NCBI RefSeq assembly: GCF_030433685.1
Contig: NZ_JAROCF010000001.1
Coordinates: forward strand, 3,720,001-3,784,000
Origin: Leifsonia williamsii
GTDB taxonomy: Bacteria > Actinomycetota > Actinomycetes > Actinomycetales > Microbacteriaceae
DNA: 64,000 bases
Direction: 5' to 3'
The position numbers and the translations under genes were made by a program. This document shows positions 40,227 through 49,673 of the stretch, piece after piece. Position 1 is the first letter of the stretch; each line of letters begins with the position of its first letter. The notes below the pieces were generated by a model, which searched no databases, had not been told where the DNA came from, and worked only from the letters and a program-made list of their open reading frames with translations.

Positions 40227-40502
40227 CTACCCGAGCGCGGACATCGCCCACAGCACCACCGCCGCCACACCCACGATGACCACGCAGGCCGCCACGACCG
40301 ACGCGAGCACGACGAAGCCGCGCCGCACCCTCCTGGCGCCGAGCGTCCCCGGCGCGAACGTCCGGGCCGTGATCTTGTCGAGGTTCGGCGCGACGATCGC
40401 GACGTACGGCTCCTGGGGGTCGTCGGGGAGCCCGTACGGCAGCGGCTGCTCCGGCTCACGGGCGCGGAACACGCCGTCCCCGTCCTCCCGCATCTCGATC
40501 AT
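40227..40502 (-). CDS. Small single-pass membrane protein
   Basis: 91 residues. A cytoplasmic N-terminal half (MIEMREDGDGVFRAREPEQP, then PYVAIVAPNLDKITARTFAP) precedes a basic GARRVRRG and one C-terminal membrane helix (about 61-88). The pattern suggests a tail-anchored protein. I do not recognise the family. It lies downstream of the MarR gene on the opposite side of a 90-bp gap and is probably separately transcribed. Confidence 0.65.
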   Translation of the reverse strand: MIEMREDGDGVFRAREPEQPLPYGLPDDPQEPYVAIVAPNLDKITARTFAPGTLGARRVRRGFVVLASVVAACVVIVGVAAVVLWAMSALG

Positions 40503-40592
40503 CGTCCCCCGATCCCCGCATCCGTGCGGAAGCCCGTCACCCGGTCACCCGGTCACCCGTCTCCACCGTAACCGCCGGCAACCCGCTGATCA

Positions 40593-41072
40593 TCACACCG
40601 GGCGCCACGGCGCCTGCACGCGCTGCAGCTCCACCGCCAGCTCCCTCAGCCCGTCCTCGAGCTCCCGCAGGCGCCCGTCGCCGAGCCTCGTCGCGAGCCG
40701 GTCCTTGAGCCGGTCGAACGCCTCGGCGCCGATGCGGTGCATCTCGACGCCGCGGGGTGTGACGACGAGGCGCTTGCGGCGGGCGTCCTGCGGGTCGGCC
40801 TGCCGCTCCACATAACCGAGCTGCTCGAGGGACGCGATCGATTTCGCGGCCGCCTGCTTCGAGACCCCGAGGCTGCGGCCCAGCTCAGAGGCTGTTCCCG
40901 CGCCCTCGGCGATCGCCCGCAGCGCGAACTCGAGGTTCGCCGTCGCGCCGGGGTGACCGGCCTCCTTCAACTCCGCCACCACTTCGTCGACCATCAGCGT
41001 GAAGCCGTCGAGGAGCAGGAGGGCGAACTCCGCCCCGCGGGTGATCGGCAGCTGCGGCGCATCCGTGGACAT
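40593..41072 (-). CDS. MarR-family transcriptional regulator
   Basis: 159 residues. The winged helix shows TASELGRSLGVSKQAAAKSI, ASLEQLGYVERQADPQDARR and KRLVVTPRGVEMH. ATG 41072 is chosen because TTGTCA-N17-TAGATT (minus strand, -10 at 41085-41080) ends 7 nt upstream, giving a leaderless start. Two GACAACC-N-GGTTGTC-type operators lie between it and the divergent hydrolase gene, one overlapping its own -35; it should repress both genes. Confidence 0.9.
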   Translation of the reverse strand: MSTDAPQLPITRGAEFALLLLDGFTLMVDEVVAELKEAGHPGATANLEFALRAIAEGAGTASELGRSLGVSKQAAAKSIASLEQLGYVERQADPQDARRKRLVVTPRGVEMHRIGAEAFDRLKDRLATRLGDGRLRELEDGLRELAVELQRVQAPWRPV

Positions 41073-41079
41073 GGCCACC

Positions 41080-41146
41080 AATCTAGGACATGACGACAGT
41101 ATTGACAACCAGGTTGTCTTCATCTCAGAATGACAACCACGTTGTC
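41080..41146. promoter_or_regulatory. Divergent promoters with two MarR operators
   Basis: Operators GACAACCAGGTTGTC (41104-41118) and GACAACCACGTTGTC (41132-41146), 28 bp centre to centre. Plus-strand promoter: TTGACA (41102-41107), 18-bp spacer, CAGAAT (41126-41131). Minus-strand promoter: TTGTCA (41108-41103), 17-bp spacer, TAGATT (41085-41080). Operator 1 covers both -35 elements and operator 2 the hydrolase start site. Confidence 0.85.
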
Positions 41147-41180
41147 CATTCCGGCGACGTCTTCACGGAAGGTTCCCGCC

Positions 41181-42053
41181 ATGACCCCGAACACGATCCC
41201 CGAGGTGCAGCACGCGACAGCGGCTGTCAACGGGACCACGCTGCACTACGTCTCCGCCGGCGCGACCGGCACTCCCCTCCTGCTCGTCCACGGGTTCCCC
41301 GAGTCGTGGTGGGCGTTCCACCGCGCGATCCCGCTGCTGGCCCGGCATCACCGGGTCTTCGCCGTCGACCTCCGCGGCTTCGGCGACTCGGCCCCGGCGA
41401 CCAGCCCGTTCACGAGCGCCGACGCGGCCGAGGACCTGCACAGCTTCATCCAGCACCTGGACGTCGGCCCGGTCCACCTCGCCGGGCAGGACATCGCGGG
41501 CGCGACGGTGTACCGACTCGCCGCCCAGCACCCGGAGGACGTGCGCAGCCTCATCGCCACCGAGATGGGCCTCGCCGGCTTCGGACTGGAGGCGCTCGCG
41601 GATGTCACCCACGGCGGCTCGTGGCACATCGGGGTGCTCGCCTCCCCGGGCATCGCTGAACTGCTGCTCACCGGGCGCGAACGCCGCGTGCTGGGCGAGT
41701 GGGCCTTCCCGTCGATGACCGGACGCCCGGGCACCATCACGGACGACGACGTCGCGGAGTTCGCGCGCACCTACGAGCGCGCGTCGGGCTGGCAGGGCGC
41801 CGTCAGCCTTTACCGGTCGATGCTCGCCGAGGGCGACGAGCTGCGCGCGCTCGCACGCACCAGCCCGGTCGCCGCACCGGCCCTGGCGATCGGAGGCTTC
41901 GGCGGCTCCTTCACCGCCGACACCCTGAGCCAGGTGGTCACGGGCGACGTCACCTCGGTGCTGATCCCCGACGTCGGACACTACGTGGCACTGGAGGCTC
42001 CCGACGAGTTCGCGGCGGCGGTCATCGCGTTCACGGGCCGGGTCGACGGCTGA
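41181..42053 (+). CDS. Alpha/beta-hydrolase, epoxide-hydrolase-like
   Basis: 290 residues. The motifs are LLLVHGFPESWWAFHRAIPL (oxyanion HGFP), FAVDLRGFGDSAPA, LAGQDIAGATVYRLA where Asp takes the nucleophile position, and PDVGHYVALEAPDEF with the catalytic His. The Asp nucleophile favours epoxide hydrolase or haloalkane-dehalogenase-like chemistry over esterase. ATG 41181 is preferred to ATG 41130, which lies inside operator 2 and next to the -10. Control by the divergent MarR protein suggests induction by a xenobiotic or signalling compound. Confidence 0.87.
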   Translation: MTPNTIPEVQHATAAVNGTTLHYVSAGATGTPLLLVHGFPESWWAFHRAIPLLARHHRVFAVDLRGFGDSAPATSPFTSADAAEDLHSFIQHLDVGPVHLAGQDIAGATVYRLAAQHPEDVRSLIATEMGLAGFGLEALADVTHGGSWHIGVLASPGIAELLLTGRERRVLGEWAFPSMTGRPGTITDDDVAEFARTYERASGWQGAVSLYRSMLAEGDELRALARTSPVAAPALAIGGFGGSFTADTLSQVVTGDVTSVLIPDVGHYVALEAPDEFAAAVIAFTGRVDG

Positions 42054-42062
42054 GCGCGCGCC

Positions 42063-42097
42063 GAGGGCGGCGGACCGCCGATCGGTCCGCCGCCCTC
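42063..42097. terminator. Bidirectional terminator hairpin
   Basis: GAGGGCGGCGGACCG (42063-42077) and its exact complement (42083-42097) form a perfect 15-bp stem with loop CCGAT between two convergent genes. Confidence 0.85.
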
Positions 42098-42138
42098 TCC
42101 TGTCGCCTCAGCCCTCCCCGCGCAGTGCGGGGCGCCTC

Positions 42139-43308
42139 CTACTCGATCCCCGGAACCTCCACCCACTCCCCGGTCTCCGCCGACTGCACGATCGCGTCGT
42201 CGATAAGCGCCGTCTTGTAGCCGTCCGCGAAGTTCGGGCGCACCTCCGTGCCGTTGGCGATGGCGCTGAAGAAGTCGTGCGCCTCGATGATCTTCGTCTC
42301 CCCGTAGCCGATGCCCAGCGCCGGGATCGGCCACAGTGCGCCGCCGTTGGGGTGCGCCGGCCCGGTGTAGATGGTGCGGAAGCCGCGGCGGTCGTCGCCG
42401 TCGGAGGCGAAGCAGACCTGCAGCTCGTCGCGGCGCTCGTAGTTGAAGACGAGGCTGCCCTCGGTGCCGTGGATCTCGAAGGTGATGTAGTTGTTGCGGC
42501 CGTAGCCGTTGCGGGTGGCCTCCACCGAGCCGATCGCCCCGTTCTCGAAGCGGATCATGGTCATCACCTGGTCGTCCACATCCACCGCTCCACGCGGGCC
42601 CTGGCCGCCGCGGGCGGTGCCGAGGCTGTCCGCTCCTCCGGTCTGCAGCGGGCGCTCCGGGATCCAGGTCTGCATCATCGCGTTGACCGAGCCGAACTCG
42701 CCGACGAGGTAGCGGGCGATGTCGATGACATGGGTGGCGATGTCGCCGAGCGCGCCCGAACCGGCGATGGACTTCTGGAAGCGCCAGGACAGCGGCGAGT
42801 CGGGGTTCGCGCTCCAGTCCTGGAGGTAGGTGCCGCGGAAGCTCAGGATGCGGCCGATCGCGCCCTCCTCGATGAACTTCTTCGCCAGGGCGATCGCGGG
42901 GGTGCGCCGGTAGTTGAAGGCGACCATGTTGACGACGCCCGCCGCCGTCACGGCCTCGTACATCTGCTTCGCCTCCTGGGCAGTGCGGGCCAGCGGCTTC
43001 TCGCTGATGATGTGCTTGCCCGCCTGCGCTGCGGCGATCGCGATCTCGGCATGGAGGTGGTTGGGCGTCGCGATGTCGACCACGTGGATGTCCGGGTCGT
43101 TCACCACGCTCCGCCAATCGGAGGTGGAGCGTTCGAACCCGAAGCGGCGTGCGGCCTCCGCCGCGAGCTCGTCGGTCGCCTCGGCGATGGTGTGCCGGAC
43201 GGGGAGAGCCGGCGCCGGCCAGAAGAACATCGGCATGGCCGCGTACGCGAGCGAGTGGGCCTTGCCCATGAATCCGCCGCCGATCAGCCCGACGTTGAGG
43301 TGCTGCAT
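42139..43308 (-). CDS. Gfo/Idh/MocA-family sugar or polyol dehydrogenase
   Basis: 389 residues. The N-terminal Rossmann motif is VGLIGGGFMGKAHSLAY; the catalytic lysine lies in SEKPLART; the C-terminal domain has NNYITFEIHGTEGSLVFNYE and a late EAHDFFSAIANGTE. These enzymes oxidise or epimerise sugars, inositols or their derivatives with NAD(P). It is the last gene of the minus-strand operon with transporter and isomerase, so it likely acts on the imported compound. Its stop faces the terminator at 42063-42097. Confidence 0.9.
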   Translation of the reverse strand: MQHLNVGLIGGGFMGKAHSLAYAAMPMFFWPAPALPVRHTIAEATDELAAEAARRFGFERSTSDWRSVVNDPDIHVVDIATPNHLHAEIAIAAAQAGKHIISEKPLARTAQEAKQMYEAVTAAGVVNMVAFNYRRTPAIALAKKFIEEGAIGRILSFRGTYLQDWSANPDSPLSWRFQKSIAGSGALGDIATHVIDIARYLVGEFGSVNAMMQTWIPERPLQTGGADSLGTARGGQGPRGAVDVDDQVMTMIRFENGAIGSVEATRNGYGRNNYITFEIHGTEGSLVFNYERRDELQVCFASDGDDRRGFRTIYTGPAHPNGGALWPIPALGIGYGETKIIEAHDFFSAIANGTEVRPNFADGYKTALIDDAIVQSAETGEWVEVPGIE

Positions 43309-43348
43309 GGTGATGGTGTTCCTTTCGAGAGGGGTCGTTGTGTGGCCG

Positions 43349-44170
43349 TCAGGCCGCGAGCAGACGGCGCAGGGAGTCGCGGCTCGCCCGGGCGGCGTCC
43401 TTCGGATCGCCGTCGTAGTCGTCGAGCTCGACCATCAGCCAGCCGTCGTAGCCGGTGTCGCGGAGGGCCGCGAGGATGCCGGGGAGGTCGAGGTCGCCAG
43501 CACCGAGCGGCTGGAAGGTCACCGACTCCCTGGTCAGGTCCTTCAGGTGGACGTGGTTGATGCGGTCCCCGTAGGCACGGATGATCGCCGCAGGGTCTCC
43601 ACCGCCGGCCGCGAGGTGGGCGACGTCGGGGCAGAACCCGATGCGCGTCGCCGGCAGCAGCCGGTCGAGCTCCTCCGGGCTCTCGACGATCGTCGAGAGG
43701 TGCGGGTGGTAGCTCGCCTCGACGCCCGCGGCCTCGGCGATGTCCGTCACCTGGTTCAGGGAGTCCGCCAGTCGGCCGTAGTCCTCGTCCGTCGTGCCGG
43801 CCGCCCGGCGGGCGCCTCCTCCGATGACGAGCCGGCCCGCTCCGAACTGCGCCGCGAGGTCGGCGGAACGGCGGATGCGGTCGAGCTCGTCCGGCAGGAT
43901 GTCGGGGTAGATGAAGTTGGCGCCGCTGTAGACGCTGACCAGCTCGAGGCCGGCGTCGCGCAGGTGGCCGGTGAGCACCTCCGGCCGGTCGGCGAACTCC
44001 ACGAGGTTGCCGTCGAACATCTCGACGCCCTCGTAGCCGGCCGCACCGATGTCCTCCACCGCCCGCTGCATGTCGCCGTGCGTGAGGTAGAAGAGGTCTT
44101 TGACGCTGGTCACCCCGGTCGGGTGGCCGACGACGCCGCCCCAGGTGATGGAGCAGTATCCGAGTCGCAT
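43349..44170 (-). CDS. TIM-barrel sugar phosphate isomerase/epimerase (IolE/IolI-like)
   Basis: 273 residues of the AP-endonuclease-2-like barrel: LGYCSITWGGVVGHPTGVTS, YEGVEMFDGNLVEF, EASYHPHLSTIVESPEEL, GFCPDVAHLAAGGGDPAAII, INHVHLKDL and WLMVELDDYD. The Glu/Asp/His/Glu metal ligands of the family are present. With the Gfo/Idh dehydrogenase it resembles inositol- or keto-sugar catabolic pairs. The gap to the permease gene is 29 bp. Confidence 0.88.
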   Translation of the reverse strand: MRLGYCSITWGGVVGHPTGVTSVKDLFYLTHGDMQRAVEDIGAAGYEGVEMFDGNLVEFADRPEVLTGHLRDAGLELVSVYSGANFIYPDILPDELDRIRRSADLAAQFGAGRLVIGGGARRAAGTTDEDYGRLADSLNQVTDIAEAAGVEASYHPHLSTIVESPEELDRLLPATRIGFCPDVAHLAAGGGDPAAIIRAYGDRINHVHLKDLTRESVTFQPLGAGDLDLPGILAALRDTGYDGWLMVELDDYDGDPKDAARASRDSLRRLLAA

Positions 44171-44199
44171 TGCTTGTCGCCTTTCTGGAGGGAGGAGGG

Positions 44200-45176
44200 T
44201 CACTTCTTGCGGGCCAGGGCCACGGCGAGGATGATGATGCCGCCGCGCACGACCTGCTGCTGGCTGCTGTCGAGGCCGGCGAGGATGAGGCCGTTGTTGA
44301 TCAGGCCGATCAGCAGCGAGCCGAACAGCGTGCCGATCACGGTGCCGCTGCCGCCGAAGAGGCTGGTGCCGCCGAGGATCACGGCGGCGATCGCCGAGAG
44401 CTCGTCGCCTGTCCCCCACTGGAACCGCCCGGACTGCAGGCGGCCGGCGTAGAGCATGCCCGCCACGCTGGCGACGAGACCCGAGAGCAGCAGCACCTGG
44501 AAGGTGATCCGCTTGGTGTTGATGCCGGTGAAGTCGGCGGCGGTGCGGTTGCCGCCGGTCGCGAGCACCTGGCGGCCGAACTTGGTGCGCGCGAGCACGA
44601 CGGCTCCCGCGGCGACGAAGACGCCCGACCAGATGATCAGCCCCGGGATCGGCCCGATGTTGCCCGAGCCGAAGATCGTGTTGTACGTGTCGTCGAGGAT
44701 CGGGATGGGCGCCGACGCGGTGATCCACTGCGCCGTCCCGACGGCGATCCCGAGCATCCCGAGCGTCACGAGGAACGACGGGATGCCGAGCATGCTCACC
44801 AGAGCGCCGTTGATCGAGCCGACGACGGCTCCGACCGCGAGCCCGCAGAGGATGCCGGGGAGCGGGCCCCAGGAGGCGATCCCCATCGCCGTCACGACGC
44901 TGGCGAGACCCGCCGTCGACCCGACGCTCAGGTCGATCTGCGCGGCCGCGATGACGTAGGTCATCCCGACGGCGATGATCGTGATGGTCGAGGTCTGCCG
45001 GAAGATGTTGAGCAGGTTGTTCGGCGACAGGAACCCCTGGTCGTGGAGCAGGATCGCGAAGAAGACGAAGACGACCACGAAGCCGATGTAGATGACGTAG
45101 CGGCGCCAGTCCCAGCTCTTGAGGGCTTCACCGAAGCCGGTGCGCCGCGCGGGCGCGTCGATGGTTGCCGGTTGGT

Positions 45177-45180
<4 letters not shown>
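44200..45180 (-). CDS. Sugar ABC transporter permease, RbsC-like
   Basis: 326 residues with eight to ten membrane helices and the RbsC/XylH wording: LDLSVG-type segment AAQIDLSVGSTAGLASVV, GTAQWITA, GGNRTAADFTGINTKRITFQ, and AVILGGTSLFGGSGTVIGTL. It forms the channel for sugar or polyol uptake with the RbsA- and RbsB-like partners. ATG 45180 overlaps the RbsA-like stop by 4 bp. Confidence 0.92.
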
Positions 45181-46691
<1,511 letters not shown>

Positions 46692-46710
46692 GGATCCGCC
46701 TTCCGCGTGG

Positions 46711-46736
46711 CGGGGAGCGCGACCGTGCGCTCCCCG
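46711..46736 (-). terminator. Intercistronic hairpin between rbsB-like and rbsA-like genes
   Basis: CGGGGAGCGC (46711-46720) and GCGCTCCCCG (46727-46736) form a 10-bp perfect stem with a 6-nt loop, 8 bp after the binding-protein stop. In transporter operons such stems usually give partial termination or protect the upstream mRNA, allowing more binding protein than ATPase. Confidence 0.75.
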
Positions 46737-46744
46737 CCCGCTCC

Positions 46745-47899
46745 CTACTTCTTGTACGAGTCCTTCAGGTCCTTCGGCGGGTCCTGGTGATAGACCTTCT
46801 TCCACGCGTCGAGCACGTTCTCGTGGTCGACGGGGAGGGCGCTCAGCGCGATGTACGGCGGAGCGGTCTTCCCGAGCAGCGCGCCGGCGCCGAGACGGGC
46901 CTCTGTCACGCCCTGGTCGAACGGCACCTGGGCGCCGAGCCCGACGACGAGCTGGTCCTTGGCGAGGGCGATGGCGACGTTCTTGCCGAGGTCCTCGGTG
47001 GCGATCTTGAGGTCGGTGCGGCCGGAGGCGCGGGCTGCTGCCATCACGCCCTCGGCGGGGACGTCCCAGACGGCCCAGATGCCGGAGAGGTCCGCGTGCT
47101 TGCTCAGCATGGCGTTGGCCGCCGCCTGCGCGTCTCCGGCGAAGTCGGGACCGGCGATGCCCTTCTCCTCGACGATCTTGATGTCGGGGTACTCCTTGGT
47201 GATCGTGTCCTTGAAGCCGTCGTAGCGCTGCTTGGTCACGAAGAAGTCGGCCTGGTGGAAGATCGTGCCGATGGTGCCCTTGCCGCCGAGCGCCTTCGCG
47301 AGCTCGTGCGCCGAGACCACGCCGTTGCCGTAGTTGTCGGCCGAGACGACCGACACGTAGTCCTTGCCGGCCTCGAGCCCCTGCGGCACGTTGTCCATGA
47401 ACACGAGCTTCGCGCCCGCCGCGGCCGCCGCCTTGTACGCGGAGGCGGTGGCCACCGGGTCGGTCGGGATGGAGACGATGATGTCCGGCTTCTTGGTCAG
47501 AACGGTCTCGAGGTCGGAGACCTGCTTGTCCGGCTTGAAGTCGGCGTCGGTCGTCGCCACGACCGTGATGCCGAGCTTCGCGAACTCGCTCTTGAGCCCG
47601 GCGATCTGAGCGGTCGCCCAGTCGTTGCCGCCGTAGTGCATGACGATGGCGGCGGTGGCGCCGAGGGCCTTCACCTCGGCGATCTCGTCGTCGGTGAGGT
47701 CGGCGTCGGAGGCGGGCGACGGGTCCTCGCCGTTCGGACCCTTGCTGAACACCTGGCCGGTCACCTCCTCGAGCGCCTTCTCGGCCTTCTGGGAGGCGGC
47801 GGAGTCCTGAGTGCCGCCGGAGCCCGTTGTCGAGCTGCAACCGGCGATCCCGATGATCAGGGCCGCGCTCGCTGCGAACAGTGCTGTCTTTCGGAGCAT
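46745..47899 (-). CDS. Sugar ABC transporter substrate-binding lipoprotein, RbsB-like
   Basis: 384 residues. The lipobox is IAGC (Cys21). The periplasmic-binding-protein type 1 fold shows ATAAIVMHYGGNDWATAQIA, GLKSEFAKLGITVVATTDAD, KPDIIVSIPTDPVATASAYK, KLVFMDNVPQGLEAGKDY and GIWAVWDVPAEGVMAAA. It is longer than classical RbsB (about 296) by an N-terminal linker and extra loops. It is first gene of the operon; the leader is about 200 nt, and a LacI operator lies at 48109-48122. Confidence 0.92.
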   Translation of the reverse strand: MLRKTALFAASAALIIGIAGCSSTTGSGGTQDSAASQKAEKALEEVTGQVFSKGPNGEDPSPASDADLTDDEIAEVKALGATAAIVMHYGGNDWATAQIAGLKSEFAKLGITVVATTDADFKPDKQVSDLETVLTKKPDIIVSIPTDPVATASAYKAAAAAGAKLVFMDNVPQGLEAGKDYVSVVSADNYGNGVVSAHELAKALGGKGTIGTIFHQADFFVTKQRYDGFKDTITKEYPDIKIVEEKGIAGPDFAGDAQAAANAMLSKHADLSGIWAVWDVPAEGVMAAARASGRTDLKIATEDLGKNVAIALAKDQLVVGLGAQVPFDQGVTEARLGAGALLGKTAPPYIALSALPVDHENVLDAWKKVYHQDPPKDLKDSYKK

Positions 47900-48108
47900 G
47901 CTTCTCCAGTCCTTTCTGGATTGCGTGGAACGAGGGTGCATGTGATGCCCGGCGGCGCACCCTGCTGACGAGCGCAGGCGTGCGGGCACGGGTGTCGGAC
48001 GTCGCCCGGGACCGGGATCCGCCCCTGGACAGTCGTCACTGACGTCGGAGCCGATCGGTCTCGCGGACTTCGCCGGCGGCGGTCCGTCGACTCCGCCAGC
48101 GCCTCTAT

Positions 48109-48136
48109 CGTGAACGTTCACGGAACCATTTGTCAA
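48109..48136 (-). promoter_or_regulatory. LacI operator in the sugar-transport operon promoter
   Basis: CGTGAACGTTCACG (48109-48122) is a perfect 14-bp palindrome. On the minus strand it sits just after TTGACA (48136-48131) and so occupies the spacer and -10 region of the promoter. A near copy lies upstream of the LacI gene itself (49242-49255). Confidence 0.85.
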
Positions 48137-48184
48137 GCGCCGCGTCGGCCACCCCGCGCACCGGCGCGAGACGGCCGGACGGCG

Positions 48185-49192
48185 TCAGGAGGCTCTGATC
48201 GCGCTCCTGCGCACCACGAGCGTCGGCACGCTGGGCGTGCGATCGACCTCGCGCCCTTCCACCGCCCCCAGGAGCACCTCGATCGTCGCGCGGGCCAGCG
48301 CGGGGAAGTCCTGCCGGACGGTGGTCAGCGGCGGCAGGAAGTAGTCCGACCCCTCCAGGTCGTCGAAGCCGACGATGCTGACGTCCTCGGGGACGCGCAC
48401 GCCGTTCTCCGAGAAGGCGCGGATGAGCCCGAGCGCGGTGTGGTCGCTCACGGCGAAGATCGCGGAGGGGACGCGGCGCTCCTCGATCAGGCGCAGGCCC
48501 GTCTCGTACGCCCACTTGGGGCTCCAGTCGCCCTCGAGACAGAGCCCCGGCCGCAGCCCCGCGGCGGCGAGCGCCGCCTCCCAGCCGCTCTTGCGCACAC
48601 GCCCGTCGAACCAGTCCATCGACCCCGCGATGTGGGCGATGTCGGTGTGGCCCAGCTCGATCAGGTGCTGCGTGGCCATGCGCGCCCCCAGCTCCTGGTC
48701 CTCGGAGTACGTGAAGACCTTGGGGGTTCCGGAGGCGCCCGCCGCGATCATCTCGACCGGCACGCGGACCGACGCGCGCCGGGTCGCCTCCGCCATCGAC
48801 AGGCGCGGCGCGATGACGATGATCCCGTCGACGCCGATCTCGTCGAGGGTGTCGAACGCCCCCTGCATCGACTGCTCGAAGGGCTCGTTCGCGGCGACCA
48901 CGGTCACGACGTAGCCGCGCTCCCGCGCCTCCCGCTCCAGGGAGAGCAGGGTCCCGACGGGCCCGAAGCGGGGAGAGCCGTCGGTGACGATGCCGATGGA
49001 TGTCGACCGATTGGTGACCAGCGCCGCCGCCGAGCGGTTGCGGCGATAGCCGACCTCCGCGATGATCTCCTGGATCCGCGCACGGGTGGCGGCGTTCACA
49101 TCGGGCGCGTCGTTGATGACCCGCGAGACCGTCTGGTAGGAGACGCCGGCGATCCGCGCGACGTCGGTGATCGAGGGCTTCCGGGTCGGCAC
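48185..49192 (-). CDS. LacI-family transcriptional repressor
   Basis: 335 residues. The HTH reads SITDVARIAGVSYQTVSRVI, then NDAPDVNAATRARIQEIIAE; the sugar-binding domain follows (TSIGIVTDGSPRFGPVGTLL, VDGIIVIAPRL, ELGHTDIAHIAGSMDWFDGR, IVGFDDLEGSDYFLPPLTTV). GTG 49192 (MPTRKPS) is chosen because AAAGGAGG lies 6 nt upstream; an ATG seven codons earlier overlaps that site. It is expected to bind GAACGTTC sites before the ABC operon and before itself and to release them on binding the imported sugar or a derivative. Confidence 0.93.
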   Translation of the reverse strand: MPTRKPSITDVARIAGVSYQTVSRVINDAPDVNAATRARIQEIIAEVGYRRNRSAAALVTNRSTSIGIVTDGSPRFGPVGTLLSLEREARERGYVVTVVAANEPFEQSMQGAFDTLDEIGVDGIIVIAPRLSMAEATRRASVRVPVEMIAAGASGTPKVFTYSEDQELGARMATQHLIELGHTDIAHIAGSMDWFDGRVRKSGWEAALAAAGLRPGLCLEGDWSPKWAYETGLRLIEERRVPSAIFAVSDHTALGLIRAFSENGVRVPEDVSIVGFDDLEGSDYFLPPLTTVRQDFPALARATIEVLLGAVEGREVDRTPSVPTLVVRRSAIRAS

Positions 49193-49673
49193 GGGCGCCT
49201 CCTTTCGCGACATCCTGTCCTGACGGACTCTATCTGTCGCTCGCGAACGTTCACGCTCGCTCTCGGGAGACTCGAACACCTGCTTCGCGTCGCGCAACGC
49301 GACGCGCAGGGCCTGATCCGGGCCGACGCGTGCTATCTGGCGGCGGCTCTCGAGGAGGGGTCGGCCGGCCGTTGACGCCGACGCCGGCACGTCACCCCCG
49401 CCCCGGCACCACGACGGCGACGTCCACCCCCGCACTGGGCACCTCCGCGCTCTTGACGCAATAACCCGTGTTCTGATCACTGGTGGCTTTTTTATTTCGC
49501 CCCGTAAACGTCCTGTTACCAGTCTGTTTCCGCGGCCATGAGAGGCCTGTGCGACCCCCTAGCTTCGATCCTGAGAGGGCGTTCAGTCGCTCTCTCGTGC
49601 TCCTCTCGCCGCCCCTTCGGCCCCTGCACCTGGCCGCGGGCGACTCCCCCACCCGTTTCGAGCTAGGAGAACC
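49193..49673. other. 481-bp intergenic region between lacI-like gene and secreted hydrolase gene
   Basis: It holds the LacI operator (49242-49255), a perfect 9-bp inverted repeat with a 3-nt loop (CGCGTCGCG 49286-49294, CGCGACGCG 49298-49306), and an AT-rich block at about 49450-49530 that includes TTGACG (49453-49458), a TTTTTTATTT run and GTAAAC-N5-GTTACC. The last block probably carries the promoter of the secreted protein. No credible gene was found. Confidence 0.55.
49242..49255. promoter_or_regulatory. LacI operator upstream of the LacI gene
   Basis: CGCGAACGTTCACG differs from the perfect palindrome at 48109 by one base and lies 50 bp before the GTG start, suiting autoregulation. Confidence 0.75.

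Noticed and set aside
41130..41180. ATG 41130 as the hydrolase start
   Set aside because: It overlaps the -10 and the second MarR operator; ATG 41181 has a ribosome site and begins the conserved part.
49256..49375. Protein-like stretch ending AACYLAAALEEGSAGR-type sequence before the secreted hydrolase
   Set aside because: No start codon or ribosome site is available in the gap; the frame only continues backwards through the antisense of the LacI gene.
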